Source: Prostheceraeus crozeri (taxonomy: Eukaryota > Platyhelminthes > Polycladida > Euryleptidae). Taken from it: DNA of 64,000 bases. A program made the translations under genes and the position numbers. Location: contig CAJQUW010005232.1 in the NCBI GenBank assembly GCA_907163375.1, forward strand, positions 324,501 through 388,500. Direction: 5' to 3'. Positions within the stretch are counted from its first letter, which is position 1. Every line of letters starts with the position of its first letter. The notes beneath the pieces are model-generated. The model was given only the letters and a program-made list of their open reading frames with translations, had not been told where the DNA came from and ran no database searches. Below are positions 22,930 through 34,809 of this stretch, piece after piece.

Positions 22930-23684
22930 GCTACGCGAAAACGTGATAGAATAATTAGATATTGAGTTGCATCCTAAGTTGAAGACAATTAAAAATTAAA
23001 AATTAAAATAATTGAATATTTAATTATTCTGTTTACATTATGTTTGCAAAAAGCAGCATTTACTAATTATTGCAGACGCACTAACTTATACGATTTGCTA
23101 GTAGTGTGTTTTAAGTGATACTTAAAGAATGCCCATCGAAATTTCACTAACTTGCTAATTGCAAATCTTAATGACGTGATGGATAGATTCAAGAATAATA
23201 GTCGCATAGCAAACTCGTGCCTCATGCTTGCTTTTATCACTTCGCAATTCACAACGCCAACACCAAATGCTATCAGGCCTTAACAATGAAACCTGCTAAT
23301 TCAGTGTTAAGGGAATTTTCAAGTCATTATCATTGATGGTTCATTGTCGTTTAGTTATTTCAAAATTGTAATAGGGTTACTAAGAAGTATATTAAATAAT
23401 TTCGATCGATTTAAATCGCCGCATCTTAGGGAACAAAGGATAACCCAAAAGGGTAGCGTCAGAATAGGCTATTCTCCTCATATTATGAAAAATACTTTCA
23501 GTGAAAGAATTACACAGGTTGAGAGAATCAAAGATTTCACATTTTGGCAAATATAATGGGAGACCAAAGTCTTTTTGGCGACTTGCTGCAGTCTTCGAAT
23601 CTTTTCACACTTGATCAATGGTGCCAATCAGGCATCCGTCATATAGATACCGGGAGTTGATGATACTGGTGAGATAACTAATCA
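22930..23684. other. No recognisable gene
   Basis: AT-rich, no motif. It ends at the target-site duplication of element B. Confidence 0.4.
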
Positions 23685-23721
23685 ATGGATGTATAACTTT
23701 TTCAAATCTCAACAGATGTAA

Positions 23722-23767
23722 CCACCACGAGACATGTTTTGGCCTGTTGGGCCTCATCAGTCGTGGG
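23722..23767 (-). ncRNA. Hammerhead, left arm, core lesion
   Basis: Mirror of the motif at 24342-24387. Stem I is perfect here (CCACGA with TCGTGG) and box I CTGATGA is intact. The conserved GAAA after stem II is AAAA, losing G12, the general base of the hammerhead. Cleavage should therefore fail in this copy. Confidence 0.8.
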
Positions 23768-23768
23768 T

Positions 23769-23836
23769 AGGTTTGAACCAGCGACGTTGGAGCTAGAGGA
23801 CGTGCAAGCATACCCTCTAACCACAAGGCCACCGGA
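23769..23836 (-). promoter_or_regulatory. tRNA-like pol III boxes, left arm
   Basis: Mirror of 24273-24340: A-box-like TGGCCTTGTGG and B box GGTTCAAACC about 45 nt apart on the minus strand. Confidence 0.6.
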
Positions 23837-24272
23837 CCATCTGTTGAGAGCGTGAATTAGCCAGGAAGGCACTGCTTTAACGCAGGCACGTGGAGGGCGG
23901 ACTGCATTCTGCAATCACTTAATACCGCATCCGAGATTGAGGCGCTTCACGCAGGCGCTACTCATTACATGTTTAGACAAGTAACCTGGCAATTGATAAA
24001 TTTGTCAAATCTGGCTTATCAAGCTTATTTCGAAGAGATAAACTATATATATATATATATATATAGTTTATCTCTTCGAAATAAGCTTGATAAGCCAGAT
24101 TTGACAAATTTATCAATTGCCAGGTTACTTGTCTAAACATGTAATGAGTAGCGCCTGCGTGAAGCGCCTCAATCTCGGATGCGGTATTAAGTGATTGCAG
24201 AATGCAGTCCGCCCTCCACGTGCCTGCGTTAAAGCAGTGCCTTCCTGGCTAACTCACGCTCTCAACAGATGG

Positions 24273-24340
24273 TCCGGTGGCCTTGTGGTTAGAGGGTATG
24301 CTTGCACGTCCTCTAGCTCCAACGTCGCTGGTTCAAACCT
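24273..24340 (+). promoter_or_regulatory. tRNA-like pol III boxes, right arm
   Basis: TGGCCTTGTGGTTAGAGGG (about 24278) resembles an A box. GGTTCAAACC (24330-24339) is a canonical B box. The segment resembles a decayed tRNA gene, but I cannot fold a full cloverleaf. It lies immediately 5' of the hammerhead, so a pol III transcript starting here would include the ribozyme. Confidence 0.6.
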
Positions 24341-24341
24341 A

Positions 24342-24387
24342 CCCACGACTGATGAGGCCCAACAGGCCGAAACATGTCTTTTGGTGG
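24342..24387 (+). ncRNA. Hammerhead ribozyme with intact core
   Basis: Type I layout with minimal stem III. Stem I is CCACGA with TTTTGG, one mismatch and one wobble. Box I is CTGATGA (24349-24355). Stem II is GGCC/GGCC with loop CAACA. GAAA is at 24369-24372, then CAT, and the cleavage triplet GTC at 24376-24378. All conserved core positions (C3 U4 G5 A6 G8 A9, G12 A13 A14) are present. The match is by eye. Hammerheads with very short stem III are known from Penelope-like elements and animal retrozymes; single monomers there may need dimer forms to cleave well. Confidence 0.85.
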
Positions 24388-24454
24388 TTACATCTGTTGA
24401 GATTTGATAAATTTATCAATTGCCAGGTTATTTGTCTAAAGGATGTATAACTAT

Positions 24455-25165
24455 TGAAAATCCCAGATGACTTTTGGGTTTCCTTGCTGCATGTCATCCT
24501 TTGACGGAATAATGTGGTCTTCATAGAAGAGGTTTGTGGCTGCACCATATTTTTACTACATTAACGGAAATATTATGTCTGAAATTAGAAATATCTTCCT
24601 CACTTGATCAGTTTCATATGTTGACTTATCAACTTTGGTTCTTAAACAATGATATAAAATAGATACCGGCATAAGACGGAATAGTCATTAATATGCTTTC
24701 TCAACCAGAAACAGCAATTGACAGAATATTAGCACGCAACATTTCTCTGGAATTTTGGTCAAATAGTAGATGTAATAGCTATGTAGTTCAACTTTTCACT
24801 TAGTGACCTCACTCTTCAAATAGGCTTCATGTCTTCAGTGCAATTCGTTTTCGACGCTCTAAACTAAATGTAGGCTACAAAAATGGCAGTTATTGGCACA
24901 TCAAATAAGATCCAAACTATTTGTGATAAATGTTGAGGACATGTTATACATGTACAACATGATTAATACAGCAAGTGAAAATTCAGTGTGTTCAATGTCT
25001 AAGGATTCATTCTGCTGCTCGCCAGTAATCAATTAACTTACAGACATGGTAAAAGAGCCCTAAAGCATTCTATAATGCAATCAACAATTAGATTTTTAAA
25101 ACAACTACACACATCTCGAGTAATTAAAATCTTCATCAAGGATGGTAAAGTACGCAAGACGATAA
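24455..25165. other. No recognisable gene
   Basis: No motif or repeat structure identified. Confidence 0.4.
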
Positions 25166-25169
25166 AATT

Positions 25170-26222
25170 TCTCACCCGGACCCAGATGAAAAATTCATTC
25201 GGGCTGGACCGGGCCTGGTAGTTTAAAGTCGATGCCGGCCCGGGCTGATGGCATGCGGACCCGCGCCGAAACAAGCGGCCCGGTTCAAGCTCTGCAAGTT
25301 AATTGTAGCTGTTTGTATACGACAGCAGCTGTTTGTTGATGTTGATTTCAGCTGCTCAGCTATGTGCCGATTGGTTGATCTTTAGAAGAATCAAATTACT
25401 GAATTAAGTGTGTGTATATTCGCGCCTCAAGGCGATTTATTGCAAGTTATTTTATCAAAATGCTTTTTATATAAAGAGGAATTACAGAAACCGTGAATAT
25501 TTGCAAAGTACACTGATAAGCTGCCGGTAATTTCCGATGGCAAGCCACTGGAAGCCTCTACCCTTTTGGTACCGTTGTCATAACAACGCATGTCCACGAC
25601 GTTCTATTGCCTTCAATGTCTATGGCCGTTCTAGTCAAAGATATTTAATATTACAAAGGGCTATATAGGAAATAGACGTGCTTTTACCTTATGTGCAGCG
25701 AAGCCATTGAAAATCAGCTGATATTGCATGAATTTGAAAATATTTGTAAGCGAACAACAAATATTCCTTTTCATTGCCTCTTTTTAGTAATTACAGAACT
25801 TAAACGTATTTTAATAACAAATCAAGAATTTTTTATATATGTGTTTAAAAACAACGTCCAAATTGCAACAAATAGTTTTCCAGCTTTCTACTTTTTCTCA
25901 CGTTTTGCAAAACGCAGTTGTAAATAAGAGCAGTGCTGATACAATTCTTTCAATTAGACTTTATTGCATTATTTTATGTCGGCTATGTTATATAGGGAAT
26001 AATACAAATGAAAACCGATTGCTTCATTTTCAGATGAAGGCAGAGTAAAGTTCACTTACAATTCACCAAATACATGGTTAAATGACTTTTCGGAACAGAA
26101 AAATGAACCGCGTCTTTACTTGTGATCATGCAGTTAGATTGTTTCTTCGTAATAAGTACGGGGCCTGGCTATGGTTGTACCACCGGTGCCCGGCCAGCCC
26201 AGACGAAATTGCCAAGCCGAAC
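25170..26222. repeat. Possible decayed DNA transposon with GC-rich ends
   Basis: A GC-rich patch at 25195-25290 (GGGCTGGACCGGGCCTGG) and another at 26158-26215 (GTGCCCGGCCAGCCCAGACG) are roughly inverse complements in otherwise AT-rich DNA. They could be inverted ends of a 1-kb element. The interior has no recognisable coding. Confidence 0.3.
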
Positions 26223-26224
26223 GT

Positions 26225-28905
26225 GTATACATGTATGCAATTTTGCGGTAAGAAAATACATGACCAACAGAAAAAATAAGTATGAACTATCATAAAATTT
26301 GATATAAAATTGGCTCAAGCAAATAAAAACAATCAACATACACTACGTATGTTATACAATGCACATTCACAACATCTTTGACATCAACAGACATGTGATG
26401 TTCGATTGTGACCCTCAAATGCCCTCTGTTAATTATTAGCAATAGATAGATCTATATTGTAGACTCAGCTTGTTCATTAACTTGAAGAGCGTTGTTGACA
26501 TGAGTGAGCCAATTCCTCAGTGTAATATTCGGATTCTCTCTGAAATTGTTCATATCGTCATGAATTCTACAGAGGGAGTTGAGTGTTTATAAATTGATGC
26601 CCTATCAGTCTTCATCTGAATATTTTTTCTTCCACTTGGATTGATAGTACTGCATTAAATTGCTGTATTACCGCCCTCATCTTCAACACATTTTTTCAGA
26701 GAAACTACTGAATGAATATTCTTGAAACTTACTTTATAATATCAGTGAATTATGCTTTATATCATATACCATTTCTAAGGCTTTTTGTCGCATCGCACAT
26801 CGCACAGCCGACAAAACAGCAATTTCGCACCATTGCCGTAATGCTTTTTTGCCACGATAAGGACCGTTCGAAAATGGGTTCAAATTTAGGCATCTATTTC
26901 TGATCTAGCTCTTTTTAATCAATTAAGTATCTCTGGTTCTAGTCCTTTATTATTGCAGAGTGTCTGATCGCTATCCTAATAGTCTACGTCGCGTTTTCAA
27001 TAGCTTATTCGATGTCTGTGGTATATGACATGATCGAGATTCTCGAGGTGTCAGGCTCACTCGAGCTACAGTCTACTCGATGCCCAAAATGTTATGCGCA
27101 TTCAAACTACCGCTACTCGATAACCGAATTCAGAGAATTAATTCTCGCACAGTGCTTGAATGTTCATGATATGCTTCATAAAAGCAATTTTATAAAATAC
27201 AGTGGCTCATAGTGCGATGCGTTTCGTTAGACGTTATCACACATGCTTGCAAGAAATGGCAAACTTCAGACTTTCGGACACTACGAAATGTGACCTTCCA
27301 GAGAGCCAAATTCAACGATCTGCGTCAGAAAACGAAAGTTCGCCGAAAATTGGAAAATGCGCCGAAAATGTAGGTCACCAAATCGAAGGTTGGGGCGGTT
27401 AGTTAAAAGGACCAAACGAAAAATGCGACATTGACCCTGGAAAGAGTTAATCGGTTAAGTTTAATGAATGTCAAACATGAACAGCACAACAACTTCACAA
27501 CTATGTGACATACCTTCGAGTCCATTATCATATTCACAAGTCAAATTCTTCCTCTTCACAAACATAAAACTTAGTGAAGTTGTTTTCCAAGACTTTTTCC
27601 TCTAATGGTAGTAGAGATGTGGAATGGGAATAAAACAGCCATTATTTTCATTTGATTTATTCCCTTTGGCATCGTAAAACACGTGTTATAACAAATCTCT
27701 AGAAGAATTTGCGAAGATGAAATCTCTCTAAATCTACTGAATATTCGACTTTTATGTTGGCACTTATTGCTGCGTTAAATGAAAGCTTTCCAACGAAGTT
27801 TAAAGCTTCCTATTCATGAGTTCCGCGTCCCCGTGAACGGTGAAGTGATTGCCAACAATTGTGAGGTTGACGTCGGTTCATGTTAAAACTTCAATTAATG
27901 TCAGGAGAAGTGGAAAATAAAAGAAATTTAAATAAACATGTTTCTAAAGTAATAACCGCTGAGAGGGCATATAAGTAGTCAGGACAAGCTTTCGGCAATT
28001 CTAAGGTGAAGGCATGGAATAAGAACGCATCGGTTAACTAAAAGTGCAATGAAATACAAAGCAACGGCGCGGCCAGGATTCTCAAGTGTGCAGGAAGAGA
28101 ATTTGATTGAAATAAACAGCAAATTCGATATGAACAAGATACTGTCATTATTTCTTTGTTTACAAAATTACATGTGCATTAACAGTTCTTCACTGTTCAC
28201 TTTTTCACTAGGTAAACAGCGCTTCCGGTTGCCTGAGCACCCCACAAGCACCCACACATAATTCATGCATCTCATTAGTTCAGCCACTGTAAATCTTGTC
28301 TACATGTTGAGCTCTTTTAAGAATCTCTATTAGAGAACATCTATTTTGCTTAAACGAAGTGCTTTTTTCAATTATTTTTGAAATTTTAATTTATTCAAAA
28401 TTTTCAAAAAATTTCAGTTTATAAAAATTTGGTTTAATTTCATCGATTTATGCTCCCAATATTGATGTCAAGACCTAGACATTTCAGAAATTCTATATTT
28501 CCAATATAGAATTCTATTAAAGAGAGGAACTCAAGCGTGACAAGTCTTTGCACAACACTGTCTGATGTTGTGCACAAATAAAGCATCTGCGTTTAACACA
28601 AGATGTTTTCAACTTTCTGTCTTTGTTTATAGGACAAAATTTTCAGCGCCCTTTTACGGGTTGATGAGAGGACACAAGAACGACCACTATGTTTGATTTC
28701 TGCGTCAACTCAGATGCGAATCATGGCATTGCGCACCGAGTGTTTAATCTTAGACAGATTTGTTCCTTTCTCTTCGAAAGGGCGGTGAAATCCGCATACT
28801 AGCCCTTTCTTAAAATTGCAGTGGCTCAGTTTGGTTAAAAGGTGCAGTGGAGTCGATACTGTTTTTGCTTTTGATATGCCACGTAAATGGCAGTGTCAAC
28901 CGAAA
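26225..28905. other. No recognisable gene
   Basis: Contains a short hairpin around 28535-28562 (TTTGCACAACA ... TGTTGTGCACA) and the hAT-end-like stretch near 27030-27110. Reading frames here show no motif. Confidence 0.4.
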
Positions 28906-28907
28906 TT

Positions 28908-29578
28908 CATGGCTGCGGAAGCGAACGATTTTTATTCGCTTCCATCGCTTCCGCTTCTGATTATGTGATACCGATACCGTCTATAGGTTGCGCACTTCCC
29001 CATTTCCAAATCGTTGTCAAGACAATAAAAGTCTACATATAGACTACAAAAACCTTTGTCAATTAGTGTCTAAAACCAGATTGTGCTGTTGTAATAAAAA
29101 GATTATCTAGACAATACGTTTACCTTGATGTACAACTCTGAGCTGGTATTACACCTAGTTCTTTCGTAATTGCTGAATCATCAAACGATAAGATTTGAAC
29201 CAACAAATTGAAAAATCAAAAAGTAAGGAAAAGCGAACATCACATCCACACATTTTTCCAATCACTTGACTAGGAAGCACAATACTAAAGCTAGATAAAT
29301 AGTAGGGCCTACTAGATAATAATACTAAAGCTAGATAAATAGTAGGGCCTACTAGATAATAATACTAAAGCTAGATACTAATAATAAGCTTACTAGAAGC
29401 ATAAACATAATCAAAAGTCAGAAGTGAGTGCCTTGCGTATAGCTCTAATACGCGAAATATGTCAATCAAGCATTTATGATGCTATTGGAAATCGGAAGCG
29501 GAAGCGACTTTTTGGTAACCGCTTCCGCTTCCACTGAAAACGTTCGCTTCCATCGCTTCCATCGCTTCCGCAGCCCTG
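28908..29578. repeat. Candidate MITE with CAGGGCTGCGGAAGCG-type ends
   Basis: Left end CATGGCTGCGGAAGCGAACG and right end complementary to CGCTTCCGCAGCCCTG. More CGCTTCC-type repeats lie just inside both ends. The CAGGG-style terminus suggests hAT, but no clear 8-bp duplication is visible. Confidence 0.5.
29281..29376. repeat. Perfect 40-bp tandem repeat, 2.4 copies
   Basis: Two identical adjacent 40-bp units starting AATACTAAAGCTAGATAAAT, plus a third partial copy. Identity suggests recent duplication or an assembly artefact. Located inside the candidate MITE at 28908-29578. Confidence 0.9.
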
Positions 29579-29599
29579 AGTAAAATACATGAGCTGGTC

Positions 29600-30714
29600 A
29601 CCTGCGATATTTCCTTTTCACAATGTGAGTCATGAAAATAATGACGTGAGAATTTCAATAGTTTGACACAATTTGTTTAACTGATATTTTTGCTTCAAAC
29701 ATACTTGGGGTGCCTGAGCACCCCGCAACGGTGTGCAACTTAATGCTGTCAGTTTTCGATCCATAATGATACAGAAAACAATGGACAGGGAATGGAAACG
29801 AAGGCATGCCTTCAATAATTGTTCTTCACCAATCAGTGTTCAGAAAATAGAAATTTGATGAGTTGTGATAAAGAAAAATGCATTAATCTTATCAGCAAGT
29901 GCAAATCCAGCTTCCAGGAAGCCAGGCCGCTGCAAAGTGTTTAAATATATAAAGTGTGGAAATTCCCCATTACTCTAATGTATTTTTGTGGCGACAAATC
30001 CGCCATCTTTTTTCGCTAAAATAATTTTCAGATATTTATATTCATCAATTTCAAGAAGTCGCTGTGCCTAAAATGTTTGGTGACAACTTCATTTTTCTAA
30101 TGATTCCTACATAAAATTTACCGTTTTTTCATTTTTCACATCAATTTTGATGTTGAACGTGTCATTTCTGAATGCTATGGCTTTATAGATGAAACAGTGG
30201 AGAAATTGTGTCATTTGGTTCTCAGATATTGTTTATCTACATGTTGAAGATGCATCTTATACAAATTTTTCCTGGAATGAAAAGAAAGGAATATTCGCTC
30301 GCTATCATAGCAACATTTCTATTCTGTTGTCAATTGCGATATCAAATAAAACTGCTTATAAGCGCAGGCGAAAAAGTAGTATCATAGCTGTCGCCACAAA
30401 TCAACCATTGATTCCATACTTCCCTTATATACTTACTTTGGGCCGCTGCGCTTCCATCACGGTATTTATGATCGTCCACGTGTCAGCAAATTTCCGTCTT
30501 GATCAAATTTGCTTACATGTTTGAATGACATTCAATGATTTTAAGATCAGTGCATTTTTCTTTGTCATCATTCATCAAGTTACTTTTGTCACGACATTGC
30601 CTGTGACGCACAAAGCATGATTATGGAAGGCCTGTCTTTGTTTCCATTGTCTGTGATTCATTTCTGACTCATCATTCATCGATAAAGAACTATCAGCAAT
30701 AAAGCTACGCGTGT
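29600..30714. other. No recognisable gene
   Basis: A 111-codon frame at 30189-30524 (plus) starts at ATG but shows no domain. Otherwise featureless. Confidence 0.4.
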
Positions 30715-31590
30715 ATCTATTCTTGCGGACCCCAAAGGCATTTCATAGAAAGAAGTGATAGAAATTTGGTGTCCATGTTAGCTGCACAGTGTCTTATATG
30801 CAGTGCATTTACATTTGCTTTGATTTTTGATTTATTTATTTATCTGTTTGTATATATAAACAGATAAAAAAATTATTGAAACAGATTATATATCGAAAAG
30901 AAAAAAACGACTTTGCAGCCCAAACCGGCTTCACCTGTATTCCAAGCTTCTCATGGGCAATGCATTAATTTCTATTTTGTTCTATCATTATACTTTACAT
31001 ATGCTCAGGAGTGGGCATAAGCTACCCGTCTTTACCCATCTTTCGTCTTTTAAATAGGAATACAATGTTTGTGTGAATACAAAGCAGAAACAGTTTGTGT
31101 GACATCATGTAATAAAGTGACATCGAGTCTCTTCTTCTGTTTGACTGGAAGGGAAACATGAGAACATGTAATGTTAATGAAATGGCACAATCTGCTGACA
31201 TGATGCCATAGCAATCGAACAATGAGCAGCCAGTTCAACATTAATCAAGCCAAATTGTGCGAAGTTTCAGTGATTGTTGTCAACCGGATCACACAGCAAA
31301 GAGACACATTCGTTGTCAAGTTCTTCAGATAAGTTAGTGAACCTTTTTTTCGTGCTCCTGCAAACTTTTTTGATAATGATCGAAGAGCCCAACATTATCG
31401 AGAAAACTTTTGAGCAATGATCTGAATTCTTCGAATCTGAAGGAATCGTGGCGATCGGAGCATTTTGAAAGAATACACAGCAATCCACATGCGACGCACG
31501 ACAAATTTTCCTATCTCTGCAAGGCATTAAAAATTGCTTTTGACCACTAAGGACGTTCCTGCATTTGTCAGCGTTCTGAATCAGTTTGCA
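30715..31590. repeat. Dispersed repeat family R, copy 1
   Basis: Shares long similarity with 50945-51690, starting TCTATTCTTG.GGACCCCAAA and running through AACCGGCTTCACCTGTATTC to GATCGAAGAGCCCAACATTA. It also shares its right half with 62436-62950. Copy 1 has about 200 bp (near 31010-31205) that copy 2 lacks but that matches the copy at 62436. No protein motif recognised. Confidence 0.8.
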
Positions 31591-32489
31591 CTTCTAGCAA
31601 AGTGACACGCTTAAACACTAAGTCTGTCGACAGGTGCCTGTCTGCTTGTGGACGCACGCACTCATTCAAAGCTATCTGCAATTTCATGACTTCTATTCAC
31701 GTCGAACTTCTTCATTGTCATGGGACTACAGAATGGCATGTTGGAAGCAAGGCTTAAAAAAGCTTAAGTCATTGTATCAACAGAAAATCAGTCGACAAAG
31801 TTTGCTTTGTCTGAAAATTGAAATGTGCTGCGCCTTTGAGAGTGAGCGCCAGGTGTCAACATGTTCTTTGCTTGCCCCTTTTCCTGTAAGAATCGAAAGT
31901 TCGTTCTGTGCATGCACTTTGCATCTCCAGATTCCTTCGGCGGCAAAGGTTCTTCCATAGGAATACGGCATTCCGTTTTGCTTGACACTTGTGCTACCAT
32001 GTAAATGCCATGTGAATGTGAAGCCAGTCAATAATCATTCAACTGACTGCTCTAACTAGACAACTGATTGAACTAATCGGACAACTGCTTGACCAAAATT
32101 TTGATAATCACTCGTGTCATGATAGCTGATGATTTTCTGGATGCAAGGGTGGTAAAACCTACATTTTACGGACGTTGTTTACTATGACTGGCATTTTTTG
32201 CCACCTTGATAGAATGGCCAATTGTGGCATTCAATAATGTCATATTGAAATATTGAGCTGATGTGCATACTAGACAATCATCAGTATTCACATAATTCTA
32301 TGAACTCGATACTTATAAACCCGTGATTATAAATTTTAAATCATTTTTAAAAATATTCACTGAAATTCATTCGATTATCATACCTTCCAGTCGCATCGTG
32401 CAACAACGTGCCATACATCATTCGTGAGCTTGCATTCTCAGCTTTCAAATGAGCTATGATAGAGTTGCATCCGTTGTTGTATTTGCTGA
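31591..32489. other. No recognisable gene
   Basis: Reading frames of about 80-108 codons at 31634-32031 overlap on both strands and carry no recognised motif. Confidence 0.4.
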
Positions 32490-33320
32490 GCAGTGCTCAA
32501 AATATGAAAATCATTCAATTTTACAAATCGCAAATTTTCAAAAAGAAAACATCTGATCATTATAATGAATCAGGAACGAGGAGAAGGAGCATTTTCTATC
32601 CTCTCTTTTAACATATCGTTCATCAAAATCGGTGAACTAATAAAAAATTGGTGATATCCTGAAGTTTTCACAAAATCATGACTTTTTGGTTGAAAATGTT
32701 ATGTTCTCACTTTTTCAACCAAAAATGTTAGTGTTCAAAAATGTTTGGTATCTTCAGAATCCTTACGTTGTTCAAATATGCAAGTTATATTCATATACTG
32801 TAAGTTCAATAGTTCTTTTTCAAACTTCTTGAATATTTTTCTAATTTCCGTAAAAGTAAACAAACAACGAAGGTTCAAATCAAGACAATTGGCGCAGGCA
32901 TGTCTTTGTTCTTTCATAGCAGATGCCGATTGTTTACCTTCATTGTTTGTGTACTTTTGCGGAAATGAGAAAAAATATTGAAGAAGTTTGAAAAAGAGCT
33001 AATTGAACTTATATGAAAGTAGCTTACTTATTCGAATTCCCTAGTCTGCAAGGATTCTGAAGATACCAAACACTACTATTTTTGATGAATAAGTGAGAGC
33101 ATAAGATTTTCAAACAAAAAGGTCATGATTTTGTGAAAACTTCAGGATATCACCAATTTTTTATTAGTTCACCGATTTTGATGAACGATATGTCAAAAAA
33201 GAACTCAGAAGATGCTTGCTTCTCCCGTGCCAGATTCATTATCATACTCACATGCCTTCTTATTGAAAAAATGCGATTTGTAAATTGAGTGATTTTCATA
33301 ATTTGCATATGAGCATGAAA
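32490..33320. repeat. Large foldback, about 390-bp arms
   Basis: The left arm (about 32490-32880) and right arm (about 32930-33320) are imperfect inverse complements. Matching pieces are ATGAAAATCATTCAATTTTA with TAAATTGAGTGATTTTCAT, and CCAATTTTTTATTAG at 33156 with its complement near 32640. The unpaired centre is short. Arms have diverged, so it is old. No hammerhead-like motif in it. Confidence 0.75.
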
Positions 33321-33585
33321 TTGAGGTCCTATCACATTGTTTAGCCTCTGATACATACACACACACATGAGACGCAAAGTCTATATAACAGGACTGCCGA
33401 CATACTCGTATGTTGCAGTAATGTCACGCGTAATCACATATGTTTAGGGCCAAGTGTGATTACGCGTAGTTTACGGGTAATTGAGCGTGGCATGTCACCT
33501 AGTGTCATGAGTGTAATTTGCAAAGCTGTACCTCTCAGATGTTCACGTAACGTCTTCGTTCTCTGTGTATTTCTATAACGTTTGC

Positions 33586-34243
33586 TCAGGTCCTATATCT
33601 CATTATCTTCGCCATCTTGCGCGTCCTCATAATGACAGGCTCTGATGAACGGCATCGATTTCCCCTCTTCTTCACAAGCAATGTTGTACTAGAACCGGAA
33701 GTTTCATCGTCACTGGTCAAGTCGATGTCATCAACTGGAAGCTTTTTTCAACTTTCACCCTATTTTGCATCAGGTTGCCAACTGAGCTGTCTGCAGCTGA
33801 CTCTTCTTCACGTTCACCAGCAGCTGTTGCATTGCCAAGCAATCGATCAGCATCATCTGCACGAGCTTTTCTCACTGGACTTCGCTATGACAGTAATTGA
33901 CTAACCAGCAGATGAATGAAAGATAGTCAACACTCTGTGACAATCGGTCACATGCGCATTGATAAATGAGATCAATCAGAGATTGCATGACTGATTCAGT
34001 TACTTAAGACAGCTAATTGCTGTAATCTTCAAATAAGATCTGAGTTGGAATTCTCACCTGACTCTGTGCCTCACGTCGTCTATACACTTTAAGCGTCCTT
34101 CGCCCTCTATTATCCCGGAACGATCTGAAGTATGTATATGAACGTTTAATTCGCTCAATACTTGAATATTGTTCTCCATTAATGATCAGTATGTCATCAG
34201 ATAACGACAACAGATCCACCGCAGAGCACATCACACAATCCAT
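33586..34243 (-). CDS. Candidate two-exon gene of unknown function
   Basis: Exon 1 (34243-34058) starts at ATG in the context TTTCCATGG and has 62 codons. It ends CAG followed by donor GTGAGA at 34057. The intron is 173 bp. Exon 2 begins at 33884 after CATAG, in the same phase. Exon 2 reads SPVRKARADDADRLLGNATA and EREEESAADSSVGNLMQNRV, both protein-like. It meets a stop at 33717-33719 after an A6 run. A one-base shift at that run would open 43 more codons containing VDDIDLTSDDETSGSS, an acidic stretch like a SUMO-interacting motif, to a stop at 33586-33588. Low-complexity charged protein, no known domain. It could be a real gene with a homopolymer error, or a pseudogene. Confidence 0.4.
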
Positions 34244-34487
34244 GGAAACGAATGCTATTGTAATGACTTTGTAGACCTCTTAGAGAGACGGAGAAATTCT
34301 GCCTTCAAGTTGTTAATGACAATCAACTCTAACTCCGATCACCCCCTTCACTTCATGTGCCCTCAGAAACTTGAACGGTCGGGCCAGTTTTTTAACTCCT
34401 AGCAAAGACCACACGACGTCGCAAGGGTTAATTCCGGCAATGACGATTATTGCTAACGGTACATTCATTGATTAAATTATGAAAACT

Positions 34488-34798
34488 CAGTCATGTTTCA
34501 AAAAGAAAAACGGTCTCTCCCTTTGTTTCAACACGTAGTGTTTATTTGATAAAGAGAATAAAATCCCGACGCGTTTCGTCCTGTGGACAGTGTCAAGGGT
34601 GCTGGCGGTTCTTGTGAGATTACAAGAGTATTATATACTGCTTGCTGTCGACACTGTTATACACTGTCCACAGGACGAAACGCGTCGGGATTTTATTCTC
34701 TTTATCAAATAGACACTACGTGTCGAAACAAAGGGAGAGACCGTTTTTCTTTTTGAAACATGACTGTGAAGAACCTCCCGTACCGACAGATGCTGACC
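34488..34798. mobile_element. Palindromic hammerhead-like element C
   Basis: Inverted arms 34489-34765, centre near 34627, flanked by the 10-bp repeat TATGAAAACT at 34478-34487 and 34799-34808. The right side carries a 33-nt extension (34766-34798). Each arm has an outward-pointing hammerhead-like motif. The left copy (minus) has CCC, TTGACAC, stem GTCC/GGAC with loop ACA, GAAAC, GCGTC, then GGG closing stem I. The right copy has its GAAA at 34677-34680. Box I is degenerate in both arms. Confidence 0.8.
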
Positions 34799-34809
34799 TA
34801 TGAAAACTG

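Larger units (their letters stand above)
23697..24440. mobile_element. Palindromic hammerhead element B (retrozyme-like)
   Basis: Two 353-bp arms (23702-24407) mirror about a central AT run (24044-24064) with no net indels and very high identity. The 12-bp direct repeat GGATGTATAACT flanks it at 23685-23696 and 24441-24452. The right side has a 33-nt extension (24408-24440). This extension repeats the inner start of the unit (ATTTATCAATTGCCAGGTTA at 24108 and 24411), so the arm is a monomer of about 305 bp plus the start of the next. Each arm holds tRNA-like A and B boxes followed directly by a hammerhead pointing outward. No protein coding. Young by arm identity. Confidence 0.88.

Noticed and set aside
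28535..28570. Histone-type 3' stem-loop
   Set aside because: The hairpin sequence does not match the histone mRNA consensus and no histone gene is near.
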